In this document: positions 48,101-60,176 of the stretch, in pieces | Position numbering within the stretch: position 1 is the stretch's first letter | Layout: every line of letters begins with the position of its first letter | NCBI RefSeq assembly: GCF_027744825.2 | Contig: NC_071347.1 | Coordinates: forward strand, 21,705,001 to 21,769,000 | Reading direction: 5' to 3' | DNA length: 64,000 bases | From: Synchiropus splendidus | Lineage: Eukaryota; Chordata; Actinopteri; Syngnathiformes; Callionymidae | Program-made: the position numbers and the translations under genes | Notes under the pieces: generated by a model | Told to the model about the DNA's origin: nothing | Database searches by the model: none | Seen by the model: only the letters and a program-made list of their open reading frames with translations

Positions 48101-50637
48101 TTTCTTGCGCTTCTGTCCTTGCCAGCCAACGTTGCCGCTAACAGAACAGGTTTCCCGTTAATTTAACTCAGTTAGGAGTCATTTCAGGGTAAATAATGAA
48201 CCCAACTCCATTCATTAGTTTTGAAAACTGAGCATTCATTTCAGCATCAAAAGGCTCCAGGACTCATGCTTGTGTGCTGTTTCCTACCACCTGCGGGCGA
48301 TTTAACGCTGTGTTTTTCAGTGGTCGTATTAGCTCTGAGGTTGTTCCAATAATGAGGCTCAGCCAGCGGATTGAGGAGGCAGCGGCTGCCACAGGGTTCA
48401 TCAGGCGGCAGTCCACAAAATATGATCCGAGTGGTGTTGTAGTCGAGACCTTCTGACCCGAGTCCAGGCCGAGACTAGCTGCAGCCTGGGTGCATTGACA
48501 CAAGAACACCCATAGGGGGCGTTTCTATAACGCTTAAAAGGCCAAACTTGTTGTGGTCCGTCGCCATATTCCATTCTGGTTTGTTTACCAGGGTAAAGAA
48601 AGTGGTCATCTGAGCAGAGATGATGTCGGTTAACAGGCTTCATCGAACCTAGCATCTAGACCTCACGGCAACCTCAACCCGGAATGGAACCTCCAAGCTG
48701 AAACCAGGATTGGGTAAATGTATCGCAGGAGCATCCAAGTCCAAGTCCGAGACTTTGACAGACTGAGACCAAGTTGAGACCAAGACCAATGAGGAGGAAG
48801 ATTTATTTTGAAAAAAACGATGTTTACATGTGATTCTTCTTTCATACATGTGAGTCTATATGTCTGACAGACACTCTGGTCTTGGTCTGGATTCGGTCTC
48901 AAGTCAGGTGGTCTCAATGGGCTGAGAGAGAACCTTGTTAAAAATGAGTCCAATCTACCCTTTTGCACTCATTTACAACTTCTTTTTTATTCTTCGAAAT
49001 TATATTTTTTATATCTCATGTTCTTTATTGGCCTGAATTTAATTGAGTTTTTTGGAGGAGCTGGTCTGGAGCAGGTCTGATCTCTGAAATGTAATGTGGA
49101 CTCTCACAAGGCCACTCACACAATTCATCTATTCACCTCTGTCTGTTTTGGACAGTGGGAGGAAAGCAGAGTGCCTGGATGAAGCCCACACACACATTAT
49201 TTTGACATCAGTCGCAGTAAGATGACAGGAACACTTAGTTTTCATTGCAAAGTCTGGTGAGTTTCAGCGCCAGGATCGGGGACGGTGTGAAGAAGCAGAG
49301 TGGTGATTACCATCTGTATTATTAATGATGATTATCCCCAAGAGTAGAGCACACACACCGGATGAATAGAAATGTGTCGCTGCAGCGGTGAGAGCTGAGC
49401 TATTCCAAGTCCTGTTGGCTTCCATGATGATGCATTCTGGTGCGTCGTCTTTCAGCCGTCAAAATATCAATCAGTTTCTGTTCATGTGTGACGAACACGT
49501 AAAATATTTTATTCATTTCAACCATAAAACAAACAACGGCAAAATGTTTGTTATTCTGATGTCACACTTCTTCCGTGTAACAATTTCAGCACGGCTTGTT
49601 ATGACACCAGATTGTAATTGCTGATAAAAATGAATATTATTTGTAAAAATCCACTCTGTTAAAGAGCATTTTGGTTATTATTTATGATTTATCATTGAAT
49701 GCATCCTCTGCCTTTATCTCATTTTCAAAAGGATTTTTTTTACATGATATACAAAAACTATTTTACAGAATGTTACATCATAATACTGAGAAACATGCAG
49801 ATCATTCTCTTCTCAGGCAGTTATTGTTATTTAAAGTTCTGACGACCATTCAGTTTTTTTCCTCCTGAGAGGAAGATTGTGGGGGCAGCCAACCAAGGAA
49901 AGAGTTCCAGACTTCAGTCTCGTTCTTTCTTATTGTTATTGTTACTTTTCTTTCTTATTGTTCATTTGAATATGTGCTGATATTATCATGATACTTTTTA
50001 TGGAAAACGCGATAAAACATTGAAAAATAATTATATTTTATTTATTTTTTTAATATTTATTTTTATTTTTAAAATATTAATCAAAAGAGTATGTTCTTTT
50101 AATAGGAATCAATCCTGTTTCAATTAACTTCATATTGAAATGAAAATGTTTTTTGTGTGATGCTAGTTAGCGACGCTTGTGAAGCGGACTCGGAGGCGGG
50201 ACTCACGGCTGCTGCTGTGGTCGTCCACCAGGATGATTTCCCGCAGCAGGTGAGCCGGCGTCCGCAGCACGGCCGTGTGGACGGAGCGCAGCAGCACCGA
50301 CAGCGCCTCGTTGACGAAGATGAAGACGATGCTGAGCTGAGGCAGTTCCGAGGCGTATGATGCGTTCCTGCACCTGAAAGTCAGAAAGAGAGTGGTGAGT
50401 CGCAAAGAAGGAGTGGGTCAGATTGTAGGCCATCGACTGACCCTTCGGGCCGGGAGTCCGGGATCGGTCGCGTGAGGGAGATGCGGTCGCTAAGGTAGCT
50501 GTTGTAACCGTAGTAACGGAACTTCTGGAGGGCGACCCTTCGACTCTCAGGGCCAAGGTCGTGACCCCAGCGGTCGAAGAGCGAGGAGGCGGGGTCAGAG
50601 GAGGAGGGAGGATCTTCGCCGTCTTTCTGAGGAGCGT
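28061..50637 (-). CDS. galnt18: Polypeptide N-acetylgalactosaminyltransferase 18 (5' exon missing)
   Basis: Member of the family that adds GalNAc to Ser/Thr of secretory proteins in ER/Golgi. Ten exons, all in phase: 50637-50442, 50373-50207, 44923-44737, 39411-39214, 39110-38996, 37312-37127, 36333-36196, 34420-34325, 29793-29629 and 28207-28061. They give the last 530 residues (human about 607 in all). The GT-A domain shows [18 protein letters not shown], the metal-binding DAH in [14 protein letters not shown], and [17 protein letters not shown]. The C-terminal ricin-type lectin domain contains CLVDV and [13 protein letters not shown] and [15 protein letters not shown] point to GALNT18 rather than GALNT8, 9 or 17. 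This subgroup has VAHIER where active enzymes have a VGHVFR-type loop, and little activity of its own has been reported. The cytoplasmic tail and membrane anchor (exon 1, ending in phase 1) were not found and probably lie to the right of the window. Two donors are weak (GTCAGT after 50,442; GTTCCA after 37,127). Confidence 0.95.
28235..28264. repeat. Short (CGGAC)n / CCGCA repeat beside galnt18 last exon
   Basis: CCGCACCGCACCGGACCGGACCGGACCG lies about 30 nt upstream (transcript sense) of the acceptor for exon 28207-28061, so a GC-rich repeat sits where the branch region is expected. Confidence 0.7.
28265..29628. other. galnt18 intron, AT-rich
   Basis: Between exons 29793-29629 and 28207-28061. 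Very AT-rich from 28,420 to 29,090 with A-runs; nothing else recognised. Confidence 0.5.
29867..30041 (+). repeat. Dispersed 180-bp repeat, copy a
   Basis: It begins CTCTCATGGCCATCACCC, then CCAGCCTCTCCCTCTAAACC, CACATGGCTCACCTG and GACTCTGAACCAGACTG, and ends GGACCCCACAAGT. It lies in the galnt18 intron between exons 34420-34325 and 29793-29629. Confidence 0.8.
30076..30131. repeat. (CT)n(CA)n microsatellite
   Basis: A CT run merging into about 19 CA units, between copies a and b of the dispersed repeat. Confidence 0.95.
30168..30345 (+). repeat. Dispersed 180-bp repeat, copy b (variant)
   Basis: It starts CTTTGTGGGAACATTTCAATG, keeps ACTTTCATGCCTGAC, ATCTAAAACACAT and AAGTTTTAATCTTAAAATTG, and ends near GGTCCTCACAATGAGG. 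It is the subtype also seen at 31,668. Confidence 0.7.
30380..30545 (+). repeat. Dispersed 180-bp repeat, copy c (internal deletion)
   Basis: It begins CCTTGTGGGGACCTCTCATG and lacks the CTCTAAACC...GGCTCACC block of copy a. It keeps TCCTCATATTGAGGCTTAAC and GTCCCCACTA at the end. Confidence 0.75.
31436..31625 (+). repeat. Dispersed 180-bp repeat, copy d
   Basis: It contains CCTTGTGAGGACCTCTCATG, CCTCTCCCTCTAAACCTAAT, GACTCTCAACCAAACTGG and TCCTCAAACTGAGTCTTCAA, and ends GGTCCCCACAAGTACAC. Same intron as copies a-c. Confidence 0.8.
31668..31850 (+). repeat. Dispersed 180-bp repeat, copy e
   Basis: It begins TCTTTGTGGGGACATTTCAT, keeps TTTCATGCCTGACTCACC, CAGAACACATGGCTCACC and AGTTTTAAGTCTTAAATTG, and ends with GGTCCTCACAAAG. 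Same intron as copies a-d. Confidence 0.75.
31990..34324. other. galnt18 intron remainder
   Basis: Between the repeat cluster and exon 34420-34325. A GC-richer patch lies at 32,000-32,330. Several 60-110-codon frames are open but none has splice support or a known domain. Confidence 0.45.
36440..37100. other. AT-rich galnt18 intron segment
   Basis: Between exons 37312-37127 and 36333-36196. Contains a GAAA run (36,776-36,792) and long AT-rich stretches. No coding signal. Confidence 0.5.
37330..38995. other. galnt18 intron between exons 39110-38996 and 37312-37127
   Basis: AT-rich on the left (37,560-37,990), more balanced on the right. No exon or clear repeat was recognised. Confidence 0.45.
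39526..39597. repeat. (GATG)n(GATA)n tetranucleotide array
   Basis: GATG units pass into GATA units with one GACA interruption, in the intron upstream (transcript sense) of exon 39411-39214. Confidence 0.95.
39600..40860. other. galnt18 intron, left part
   Basis: AT-rich to about 39,900, then mixed sequence with no recognisable element. Confidence 0.4.
40862..41066 (-). repeat. Dispersed 180-bp repeat, copy f (reverse orientation)
   Basis: Reverse complement of the family at 29,867-31,850: it contains GGTTGGACCCCACAAGGTC, TCAATTTGAGGATGAAG, CATGTGAGCCATGTG and GGGAGAGGCTGGGGAAAGGG, and ends GAGAGGTCCCCACAAG. It lies in the intron between exons 44923-44737 and 39411-39214, about 9 kb from the main cluster. 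Confidence 0.8.
42491..42510. repeat. (CA)n microsatellite
   Basis: Ten or so CA units in the same galnt18 intron. Confidence 0.9.
42560..43325. repeat. Spaced TGAATC(G/A)CACACA motif cluster
   Basis: Related words GAATCGCACACA, GAATCACACACA and GAGTCACACACA occur near 42,566, 42,789, 43,104, 43,217 and 43,299, roughly 80-320 bp apart, with otherwise dissimilar sequence between. It may be a decayed long-period tandem repeat. Confidence 0.35.
44930..46955. other. galnt18 intron before the MITE
   Basis: Between exon 44923-44737 and 46,955. A weakly CpG-bearing stretch is at 45,420-45,640. No gene or repeat is recognised with confidence. Confidence 0.4.
46960..47500. mobile_element. Non-autonomous DNA transposon (MITE), about 540 bp
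   Basis: The left end TACCGTAATTTCCGGACT (46,960-46,977) and the right end TATAGTCCGGAAAGT (47,483-47,497) are imperfect inverted repeats. Inside lie CTGCTTATACAGCAATACAG and CGGCTTATGG words, characteristic of a widespread vertebrate element whose ends read CCGGACTATAAGC. A second inverted pair is nested within: TTAAAGCGCTTAAAATGCGC (47,121) against GCGCATTTTGAGCACTTTAA (47,251). There is no transposase frame. Confidence 0.75.
47501..50206. other. galnt18 intron after the MITE
   Basis: Mostly AT-rich. At 49,110-49,195 it holds the words TCTATTCACCTCT and GGACAGTGGGAGGAAAGC, remnants of a fish retroelement tail. No exon was seen. Confidence 0.45.
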
Positions 50638-53600
50638 CTGTGGACATAGAGGAGAAAATTTCACCAGAATATCAAAGAAATCAAACAATTAATGCACAAT
50701 TTGAATGAAAATATTACAAGTCAATTGATGTTCAATACGAAATATAAATGGATTCCAGTTTTCTCTCACGTTGAATACACTTTTTTAAACTTCCACACCA
50801 ATAAGAATTTGTGAAGAAAGTCCGTCTAAAGCCTTTTTCACGCTGAGATTTTCCAATTCTCTCCTCAAGCTCTGTTTGATGAAATGCTATCAGGCAGAAA
50901 CATAAATCACGTCTTGATCTGAGTCAGCGGAAATCTTCTCCCACTCTGGCCGCCCAACTTTTTAATCAACACACATCAAACGCAGAAATCCAGATGGAGC
51001 GGCGAAATCTCATTTGACGGCTCACGTGACCGCTCTCACCCAAAACCATTTGTAGCATGAAAACATCTCTGATTTGGCGCTTCAGCGCGCGACAGGGAGA
51101 GAAGATTGCAAGCGGACTAGTTTTAGCTCAGGACCCGAGTCAGTTTGGGATCAAGGAGGAGAGATTTGCGACTCCAAACCAAAGGTAACTAAGTCTGTAC
51201 TGAAGGAGCTGGCGACTTCTAATCTGTGACGTGGACTAAGTTGACTCCACTTGGAAATTCAGTTGTCCATGAGAGGAGTGGCCCATCTTGTCTGGGGGTG
51301 AGGTGCCCGAATCGGAAGAGGCCCCGGGGCCGACCCAGGACTCACAGCGAGATAATGAATTAATTGAGCTTGGAACACCTCCGAATTCCACCAGGAAGTT
51401 TTCTGTAAAGAGGAAAGTTTGGGCCTCTTTAGATTTGCTGCTGCCCCCGCAACACAAACTCCAATAAGAAGAAGTAAACAGACGCGTTTTCCCGCCTGGA
51501 TCACTGGACTGTCGAGTCAATCCAGTTCGAGGTCTCCTCGTAATCTCGGATGATGCCGTGTAATGCGGCAAAAAGCCCGACTTCCTCCTCCGGGAAAATG
51601 TTTTTAATGCTCAGATGAGTGAAAGATCACTTAGCCCCAAGAAACACACACGCACAGTGACAACCATTCACACACAAACACACGCACACACACACCACTG
51701 AGCTGGAGCAGCTTTGATCACGTCCTCTGTGTTCAACTGCTGGTTGCAGATTTGCATTTCAAAGGAGAAGCTTTTAGGTTAAACACGTACATATTCCATG
51801 GAACACAATTTGAGAAATCCATTTTTGGGCTTCTCTTGACCCGAGGACAGTTGATTTTACATATTTACATGTGATCATCTTTAGTGTGGAGATGATGGCG
51901 AAACGTGACAAATGACTTCAGGGTTGTAATTCAGGAACTGTAGTCTGGCACACACACATGCGCACACACACGCACGTGCGCACACATAGGCAGATGAAAA
52001 GACATTTTGAAATCAGATCAGGGAGCTAAATCTGAGTTTACTTCCACTACAAGTTTCCATTCTCTGCTCTCCAACGTGAGTTTTCCCTCTAACTCCTCGC
52101 TCTGACTCGTCCACAGAGGCTCGACAGCTGAGGTCCTGGGTTCAACTCCTGCACACACTTCAACATCAGACAGCAGAGATGATGCATTCAGGTGCTGCAA
52201 CACATATTGGTTGACACGTGACCTTGAGATTTCAAATGTATCTTCTCTCAAAGTTTTCCTCAAACTTGGACCAAGGTTTGAGTGACAGCTGGCACCAGGA
52301 GCAGACGGGACAACAAAGAAGACCAAGTCTCGTCAAAAGTCCGAGGTGAGGAAGCTGCCCGTCCACACGGCAGTGGCCAAATCCTCCGAACATGCGATCG
52401 CATCGCTGATGTGCTTAATCAGACCAACTCGGGCTCCCTGTCAGGTGTGGGGGATTCGTGAGGGAGACTGTGATTCAGCGCTGGTGTACGTGGGCCAGGA
52501 GCGGCGTGAGTCACCGCCAGAAGCTTCCAGCAGCCACTTCGCCCAGGTGCAGCAAAAATACAGTCCACACACAAGTGTGTGTGACGCTTGCATCGCCACG
52601 GCGGCCAACAACTTGACAAGCAGCTGAGAAAAACGACAACACTAATGGCGTCAGTCTGGGAGCCGGGGTGGAGGTTCCTGAACCCTGCTGCAGCACATAC
52701 GCCCACTTTAAGGTCCCTCTATCCGAGACAAGAGAAGAGCTGAGCCAGAAGGCAGAACTCACCGGCTCATCTTATCAGACAGACTTTCACAAAAAGGTTA
52801 TCAGGTTTTTGTGAGTCTGGTTCCTGCATCCACAAAAATGAGGCCAACGTTTGAAATTTTCACACAGAAATAATTTAACACGTATTTTGAAATGTGCCAT
52901 CATTTTTACTCATATCCTTTTCATTGCCGTAATGAAAACACAGATGTCTCTTGTCTCCATCGCTTGACTTCGGACATTCAGGTGAGGTTCAACTGCTTTC
53001 TGGTGCGTCTGTATGTGTCGTTACATGGAGCTCACGCTAGCCCCAGCCTATTCTTCTAATGCAGTATACAGTTTGTCTGTCACTGCCGATTATTATTATA
53101 TACTTTATTTTCTCTCAGTCTCAGTGCTGGACTCAACAACCTGATTGCTCTGCTGTTGGTATCAAGCCCTGCAGCTCAGTCCAGGAACATACTGACTATG
53201 GCTCCACTGTTGTTACACGGACATCCACTAAGTATTTGTCCACCCTGCTGCGTTGAATTTTACTGAACCAGAGAGCGATGTCATCAACAAGCGACAGATT
53301 TTCCAGGCCTGATTATTCACAAGGCTGATTGTTTTGCGGGTAGAAATGCTGCATTTGCAGCGGATGTAGCTTTCAGACAGTCATTTGAGGAGTGACACTG
53401 CACAGTGATGTCATCAGAAGGCGACAGCCCCGGTGTCTCGCCACCTCGCCAGTATTTATCGTGTGTGCACTTCAACAGTGGTGATGGATTGATAACATAC
53501 TGTTTCAAACATATATGCAAACAAGTATGTGAAAACAATCTACTGAAGAATAAACTACTAAATGTAGTGACAATAAAGCACAGAAACAAGGCAGTAAGGA

Positions 53601-56600
53601 TAATCTTGATTAGTAGAGGTCAAAGGTCATCTCTACTTCTTTACATTCACTAGACTCTTGAACAAAGTGATGTGTTAATGGTCAACTATCAAAATGGTGA
53701 AAATTAAACTTTGGTCCAGAATTGTCTACTATTAGAGTTACTTTTTACAGAGGTCTGTAGCCAGCAGGGGGCGTCAGGGGGTCGAGGATATGGGGTTTGT
53801 CTGAAAAGTGTGAAGATGGGATGACATTGTAGTTTTGTAGAGAGTATCGTGTGTACTGTCTAGTGTGAGTACTCGGTGTCCAGTCTTCAGAGGTGTTTCA
53901 TGCTTCGGGCTGATCACTGCACAGCGTAGCCCTCATCTTAACAAGCCAACTAGGCAGTGGGAAGAACGTCTTATTTGCGGAGACAAGTGCGACTCTCGGG
54001 ACAGCGAGCGTAGGGAAGTCAATAAACGTACATCAACATGCAGCCGAGATTGGCGGTTCACTCCAAACAGCCTCCACGACCTGGTTTTGTTAATCTACTC
54101 ATCACTGGGATGTTTACTGCTGTAGCGCAGGACGCTCTCCCAGCAGGCTTTGCACTCGTACGGCAAACACACTCCCACTCGCACCCGAGGATTTGAAAGA
54201 CTTTGTTTTTGCGGGGAGAGAATCTCATTTGCTCTGCGAGCCATGCAACATTATCACCCCCGGAAAGGCTTTTTGTTTCCAACATTTAAGGAGGCGTTGG
54301 GGAAAACACAGCCTTTGTTCGCTTTTTTGTCGAAATTGGGAGTCTGTATAAAACATTTTTTTTAAAAACAGGCGGCTGCTTGAAGCCAGCAAAACCTCTA
54401 AAAAGGCAGTTTGGTACTGATGTGGGCGGCTTTGGGTCGTTTGGGGTATTAGTCTGTGTACATTTCGTCTGCAGCTGTGAGGAACACTGCCGGTAGTTAG
54501 TGACTAGCTACCACAGTGTTCCCATGAGGTCTGTAAGATCCCATCTCTACTGAAACTGCAGTCAGCTACTAGCTTCTGCTGATACAAGTCTACGAGGCAA
54601 ATTTCTGTGTTTGTTAAAACCTTTAGATGTGTTTAATGACGTTGCTAAAGCACTGTGTTTTCTTCACCAGCTGGTCTGACTTTTAGAATGGTGGGTATTG
54701 AAGTCAGTTCCTGAGTACAAACTTGAGTGAACTGAAAACATTTACAAGAATCGATTATGTCTATCATCGGTGTCTGGTTCTGCGCTGTGCAACACATGAA
54801 CGCCGCTCATGGGCCCGAGAATCTTGATAACATTTGCAAGTCACGATGTCCTGTATAGAGTCAGGCATTTGCGTGAAATTGCTAGCATCTGGAAATAAAG
54901 AAGAGGGCGGAGCGCTGGACTAGTCATGTGATTCAAAATCCAAAACAATTATTCTCAGCAACTGAAAGATGGTAGCAGCTACTCGCAGGGAACTTTCACC
55001 TAAGGATGGGATTAGGTAAAGATGGCAGCCACTGAGTGCAAGATTCATCCTTCTGGGCTGAAATCGCTGTGGGTTGAAATTGGACCAGGCATTGACAAGG
55101 TGTGCAACATCGTCCTGTTTTCCTACTTGCTGACGTCACCACTCACAGCATGCCAGACCTTCAGCTAGTGGGACGTCCGGACATGCAGGGGACACTCAAC
55201 TCTGAAAAACAGGAGAATGGGATGCCCCGTTTTTTCAGCAGGACGCTCCCAATTCCCAATGTCTGTGTCTTTCTCCATGGTAAAACGGCTAAAACAGATC
55301 AGAATCTGTTGATTCTCGTGGCGTTGAGGACCCGGATCGCGGCACCTTATTCCTATTTGGGCGGAATAGTGGATGCGGCAGAGAAAACGCTGTTATTACT
55401 GGGGTGTCTGCCCCCGAACCCACCAGGGTCTTAACACCTGGTCTCAAAATCCTCGCTAAAAACCTGCTTCTGGCTGAAGTCCTTCTTTGTGAGTAAACCA
55501 CTTTGTGACCAGCCTTCTGAAAGGTGTTTTATAATGGGGCAACCCACAGTCCGTGCTGCTCGGACATGCATCAGGTCTGATGAGCACGACTCCAGAAGCT
55601 CCACAGAAGCGGGCGTGAAAGCTCTCTCTGGAAGTGAGCAGCATTTCTAAGCAGCTAAAGTGGACGTGGCAGGATGAATCAACGTCAGCTCGGAAAGGAA
55701 GCGTGCTCGCCACTGATGTTTGGACTTTATTAAATTACCACGGCACTAATCAGATGTATAAGTTGCCGTCTTTGTCTGGACTGTCAGAAGCAGAACTTCT
55801 CCAGAATTCTAAGTGACAGCCGCTCGCTCAAACCTTTCATGCTATAACGCCAGTGCGCGAGCGGCAATCCAATTTTTTATTGCTTCCCGAGATAAAAGAG
55901 TGCAGATAAGATGGGAGAACTTCTTTTGTTGTCTGACTGAGCTCTTCATCTCGCTGATAAGCCTCGCTAAGCAGCGCTCGCTTCTTCTCATCTGCTACAA
56001 AACTTGACCTGCCGCCAAGAGCGTCGATCACATTTCTCACACACGCAGGAAGATGGGATTCTAATCTGTCTTTATTGCATCTTCACTGCAGTCTCCACTT
56101 CCACCAGGAATCAATAGCGAATCGAGCTGCTCGTCCCGGTGCGTCCGTACAGAAACTCAGCCTGGCTGATTATCATGTTTCACGACTCAGGAGCCGATGT
56201 CTGCCGCATGCAGATGAGGGGGGAACAATGTCGGCGCGGTAATCTGTGATTCAGGGAAGACTACTGTAAAAATAGAAATGAGATTAAGCCCTTTTTCGTG
56301 CTGCATAATTCCCTCATTCAACTGACCAGAATTCCATTCATGCTGAGATGAAAGTGTAACAAGCAAACTTTCGCAGCAGACGCACAGCGTTTCCCAAAAT
56401 ATGAAATGTTGCGCTTGCACTATTCGAAGCCAATGCCAGCGAGAAACAGAATGAATATTAAGAGATGGAAGAAAAGTTTTTTCAATGGGATAAACAGATA
56501 ACTTGATGCTAGATTGTCATTTATTTGAAGAAGTCTATCCCAGCTACTCAGGGAGAGAGGCTGGGGACCTGAAAATTTGCCTCAAATGGGTTTCAAACTG

Positions 56601-56777
56601 ACTGCAAATGCCCAGGGTTTTCCACAATAAACAAGTGATGATAACAAGATTACAAACAGCGCAGAAGCCATCAAAAACATGGATGTGGGGGCGTCAATCC
56701 TCGCCGGTAAAAGACAGAGTCAGTCCCACTGTCTGCCCAAACACGTTTTGAACTGCTGACCCTTCTGAAGAGAGGTT

Positions 56778-56858
56778 TGTGTATTGCGGGAGGAAACCAG
56801 AGTGGTAAGAGGAAACACAGGAGAGCGCATGGAGAACATACCAAGCCCACAGACAGGT
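56778..56858 (+). repeat. Old fish retroelement tail remnant
   Basis: TGCGGGAGGAAACCAGAGTG, AGGAAACACAGG, GGAGAACATACCAAG and CCCACAGAC follow the order of the tail GTGGGAGGAAACC...GGAAACCCA...GGAGAACATGC common in teleost repeats. Confidence 0.5.
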
Positions 56859-59800
56859 TTGAAGCTGAGAGTGAAGTGGCTCGGATGAGGATCAGCTCCG
56901 CCAAGAGATGAGGAGTCTAAGAATCTTAAAGCCTTGTGTGAAAGAAGGATGGAAATGTGGACAGGCGGATTGTTGCAGCGTCTTCACTCATGAAGACGGC
57001 ATCATGGTCAAGTGAGAACTGCGGCAAAAGGCAGAGCTTTCCATAGGACTTCTACTCTCCATCGGTGGACAACAAAAGGAGTGACCAAACTAGATCAGAG
57101 ACTGGAACACATTACTGGCAACTGGGCAAACTAGCATCTGAGTGGTTTCCAGCCCACAAACCGACTTACTCCCCACCTCTCAAGTCATATCAGAGAGACG
57201 GTGCTGAACCAGCCCTTTATCTACTGTGGAAGTATCTAAAAGCAACAAAGGATTTGAACTCCTCCGGCTATGGGTCCATCAGGTTTGTCAGAGGAGCGAC
57301 CAGCTTGCTGCTAGTTCTCCTTCTTGTTGATAAAATGTCTTCCTCTGCATACATCACGTCAAATGTGGACTCTGGTTGATTAATAAACCATCACTTGTCA
57401 CCAGAGTTAAAATCTTTCAACTTCTGACACAACATCTATTACTTTAAATGCACAAAAACATGTCTCATCCCCAGCTTCCATATTGTATGGCAACAATTTG
57501 TCATTTGTAATTTTGCTACATTGACTTCCCATGTAAATCGGTTGGTTTTGGGGCTTAAAAAAGGCTTTGCTACCCAGGAGAGACTCAGAGAGGAATCACA
57601 GTTGAGGAGCCTCAGGCATCCTGTTTATCTCGCTTTGAAGATTTGGGGGGATCCTATTGGAAGGGGTCCCAGGAGAGATCACGTCAGGAGAATGAGAATT
57701 GTAAAATGATTTCAGCACAAGTGTCACAGCCGGACATTGATTGTTTTCTGCCTCACACCGGAGTCTTGTTGGGACTCGAGCCAGCCTCCTGCCACCTTCC
57801 TCAGAGCAGACACCAGATTCAAGGGTTCAGAAACATTTTGAGGTGTTCTGGAATCCACTGAGCGATTCTTATTTGAGAGGACGCGGAACTACTTTGAGAG
57901 TCCTGCGGCGATCCTTGCTCTTCTGTAACTTAGGTGTCAGCAGCGACTGCAGGTTCTAATTACCACTCTTCCCTCCGCCGGGTTCCTCCACTCAAGTCTC
58001 TCATCAAGTCGTCAGGCAACACTCTGCTCTATCCTGCTTGTCCTGTGGTTGACTAATTAGCTTCCCAAACAGCACATATCCATTGGTCCCAGCGTCTCGG
58101 GGGTCCCTTCCTTTAGAGAACACGCGTGCCCTTCTGTTCCTCTCATTATGCCCCTGGAGTCAAACATATTGTGCAGTTAGAGCAAACAGGCCGCTGCAAA
58201 TGCAAATGTGTCTCTCTCCGAGGAGCGAAAGCTCTCGCAATCTGTTTTCCTGCATATTTTTAACCCCGGAAAAAAAAAGAAAAAAACACTCTGAAGCAGG
58301 CAGCTTTGCTTTGTTTTTTTGGCTGCTTTAAGATACCGCTCCTTTTTCATTTTTGTTCCCTCAAACACTGAGGGGTCAGGACATGAAACAAGCTTGCCAG
58401 TTCAGCTGTTCCAGAATAAAACAAAGTTCATCTCATTAAGAGTCAGGTGGTCATAATGTTGTGGCTAAATTTATCCACATAATAAACAAAGCAGGGATGA
58501 GGTTCTTCTGTATTTGACTGCGGTGAATGCAGAGTGTTGCCTGACTATGGCAATAGCTCGATTAAGCTCAGATTGCGTCATGTTCTCCCGCTTTACATGC
58601 AGTGGAGAGACTATAGAGCAAAGAGTAGTTCACCTCCGTGACAAGGGGTGGCGCTTTGTGCTCTTCAGTCCTTCCAGTTCCAATGGCCATAGAGGAAGAG
58701 CAATGGAAGCTGGCAGGTAGCAAGGAGCCATTTCAGGCTGAACCGTGTAGACAGCGATGGTGCTGACTGATGAACTAGCTTCACTTCAGAGGTCCACAAC
58801 CAGCGAGCAATGGTTCAACACTGTCACCGTCATGGAGCTGTCATCATCCTCAACATGCTTTCTTCCCCAGGTTTTAGGATTAAACTCGCAATATTGTGGG
58901 GACTGTCTTGTCTATGCATCACAAGAATGATAGATGTGAAGTATCAGACATACAGAGTTTTTGGATCACCGCCGTGAGTCTCGACTAGCAACCATGCTAA
59001 CGGTTGCTAACGTGGAGCTAATGTCGTCTCCTTAAACCAACAAGCAACGTCTTCTTGTGAGAACTAACAATAAAAATGACCCGAGTGAAAAAAGTTGAAG
59101 ACAAACCTGCAGTTCATCATCGTGGCGAGTTCCAAAATTCAGCTAATGTCAGGTTTGTCATGTAATCACGGCAGACAACGGCTCAGACGGAGGACTCATT
59201 GTACAGAAGGTTATTAGACATCACTAGACCGTGACTAGTCTAAGAGTTTGTTTACTTTCGCTGTGTAGCTGAAGCTCGCGCAGCTGCACGTCACCCAGTC
59301 CGGTCATGGTCCAGCTACTGGCTACATGCCAGCTATTACCCACATTATCCAGGCTGTGTAGTCTAAGATAAATTCCAATTTCTCTCCACTCGTTGGACTA
59401 AGCTGTTTACAAGCATTTTGAAAGTCCGAACAAAGGCGGACCAACTCAATAATTTGGTTTTCTGAGCCGTCTTTTACACAGCAGCTGCAGCACCGTCGTA
59501 GACAGTGATGGAGATAAGCTAAAGCTAGCTATACAAATGCTATCGCTAACTCTACCCACAAATGCTAACCTCTGACTCCATCTACACTGCCTAATTTCAT
59601 ATGGAACTTTATGTACAAGCTAAGTCCTCAGAAATCTCCACTGCAATACAGCTCCATCAGAAACACAATCCACAAATGCAGCGCCACAAATCTGCAACCC
59701 TAACGCAGAATGTAAGGAACAGCGGCATCTGAGCCAGCCACGGGACGCTCTGAACCGATCCCAAGTATTGACCTGCAACACAAACTCCATCCACTAACGC

Positions 59801-60148
59801 GATGGTGAATTATCACTCTGGAAACTGCGAGGTATCAGAACACGGCAGGACTGCCGACTCAGCGAACGCTCCTCGACGAGTCACTTCCGGGACGCTGACA
59901 GAACACAATTAGCGGAGATTGATCGCCGGCACAGCTGCGCGGCAGAAGTCTCGGCCAGAACGCTGGCAGGACTCTGCCAGGTCCCCCTGCTCCTGCAGCA
60001 CTTTCTGTTCTGAGCATTGACATAAACAACCTTGTCGGCTCAAATCCCCCCGTCACTTGTCGCTGTCCTACCAAATCCCCTCCTGCTCTGAATCATCTAC
60101 ATGACAGCTGGGAATATCACTGCGGGTCAGCGGACCAGTACCCGGCAC

Positions 60149-60176
60149 TGTGTGTGTGTGTATGTGTGTGTGTGTG
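60149..60176. repeat. (GT)n microsatellite
   Basis: A GT run with one TA interruption. Confidence 0.9.
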
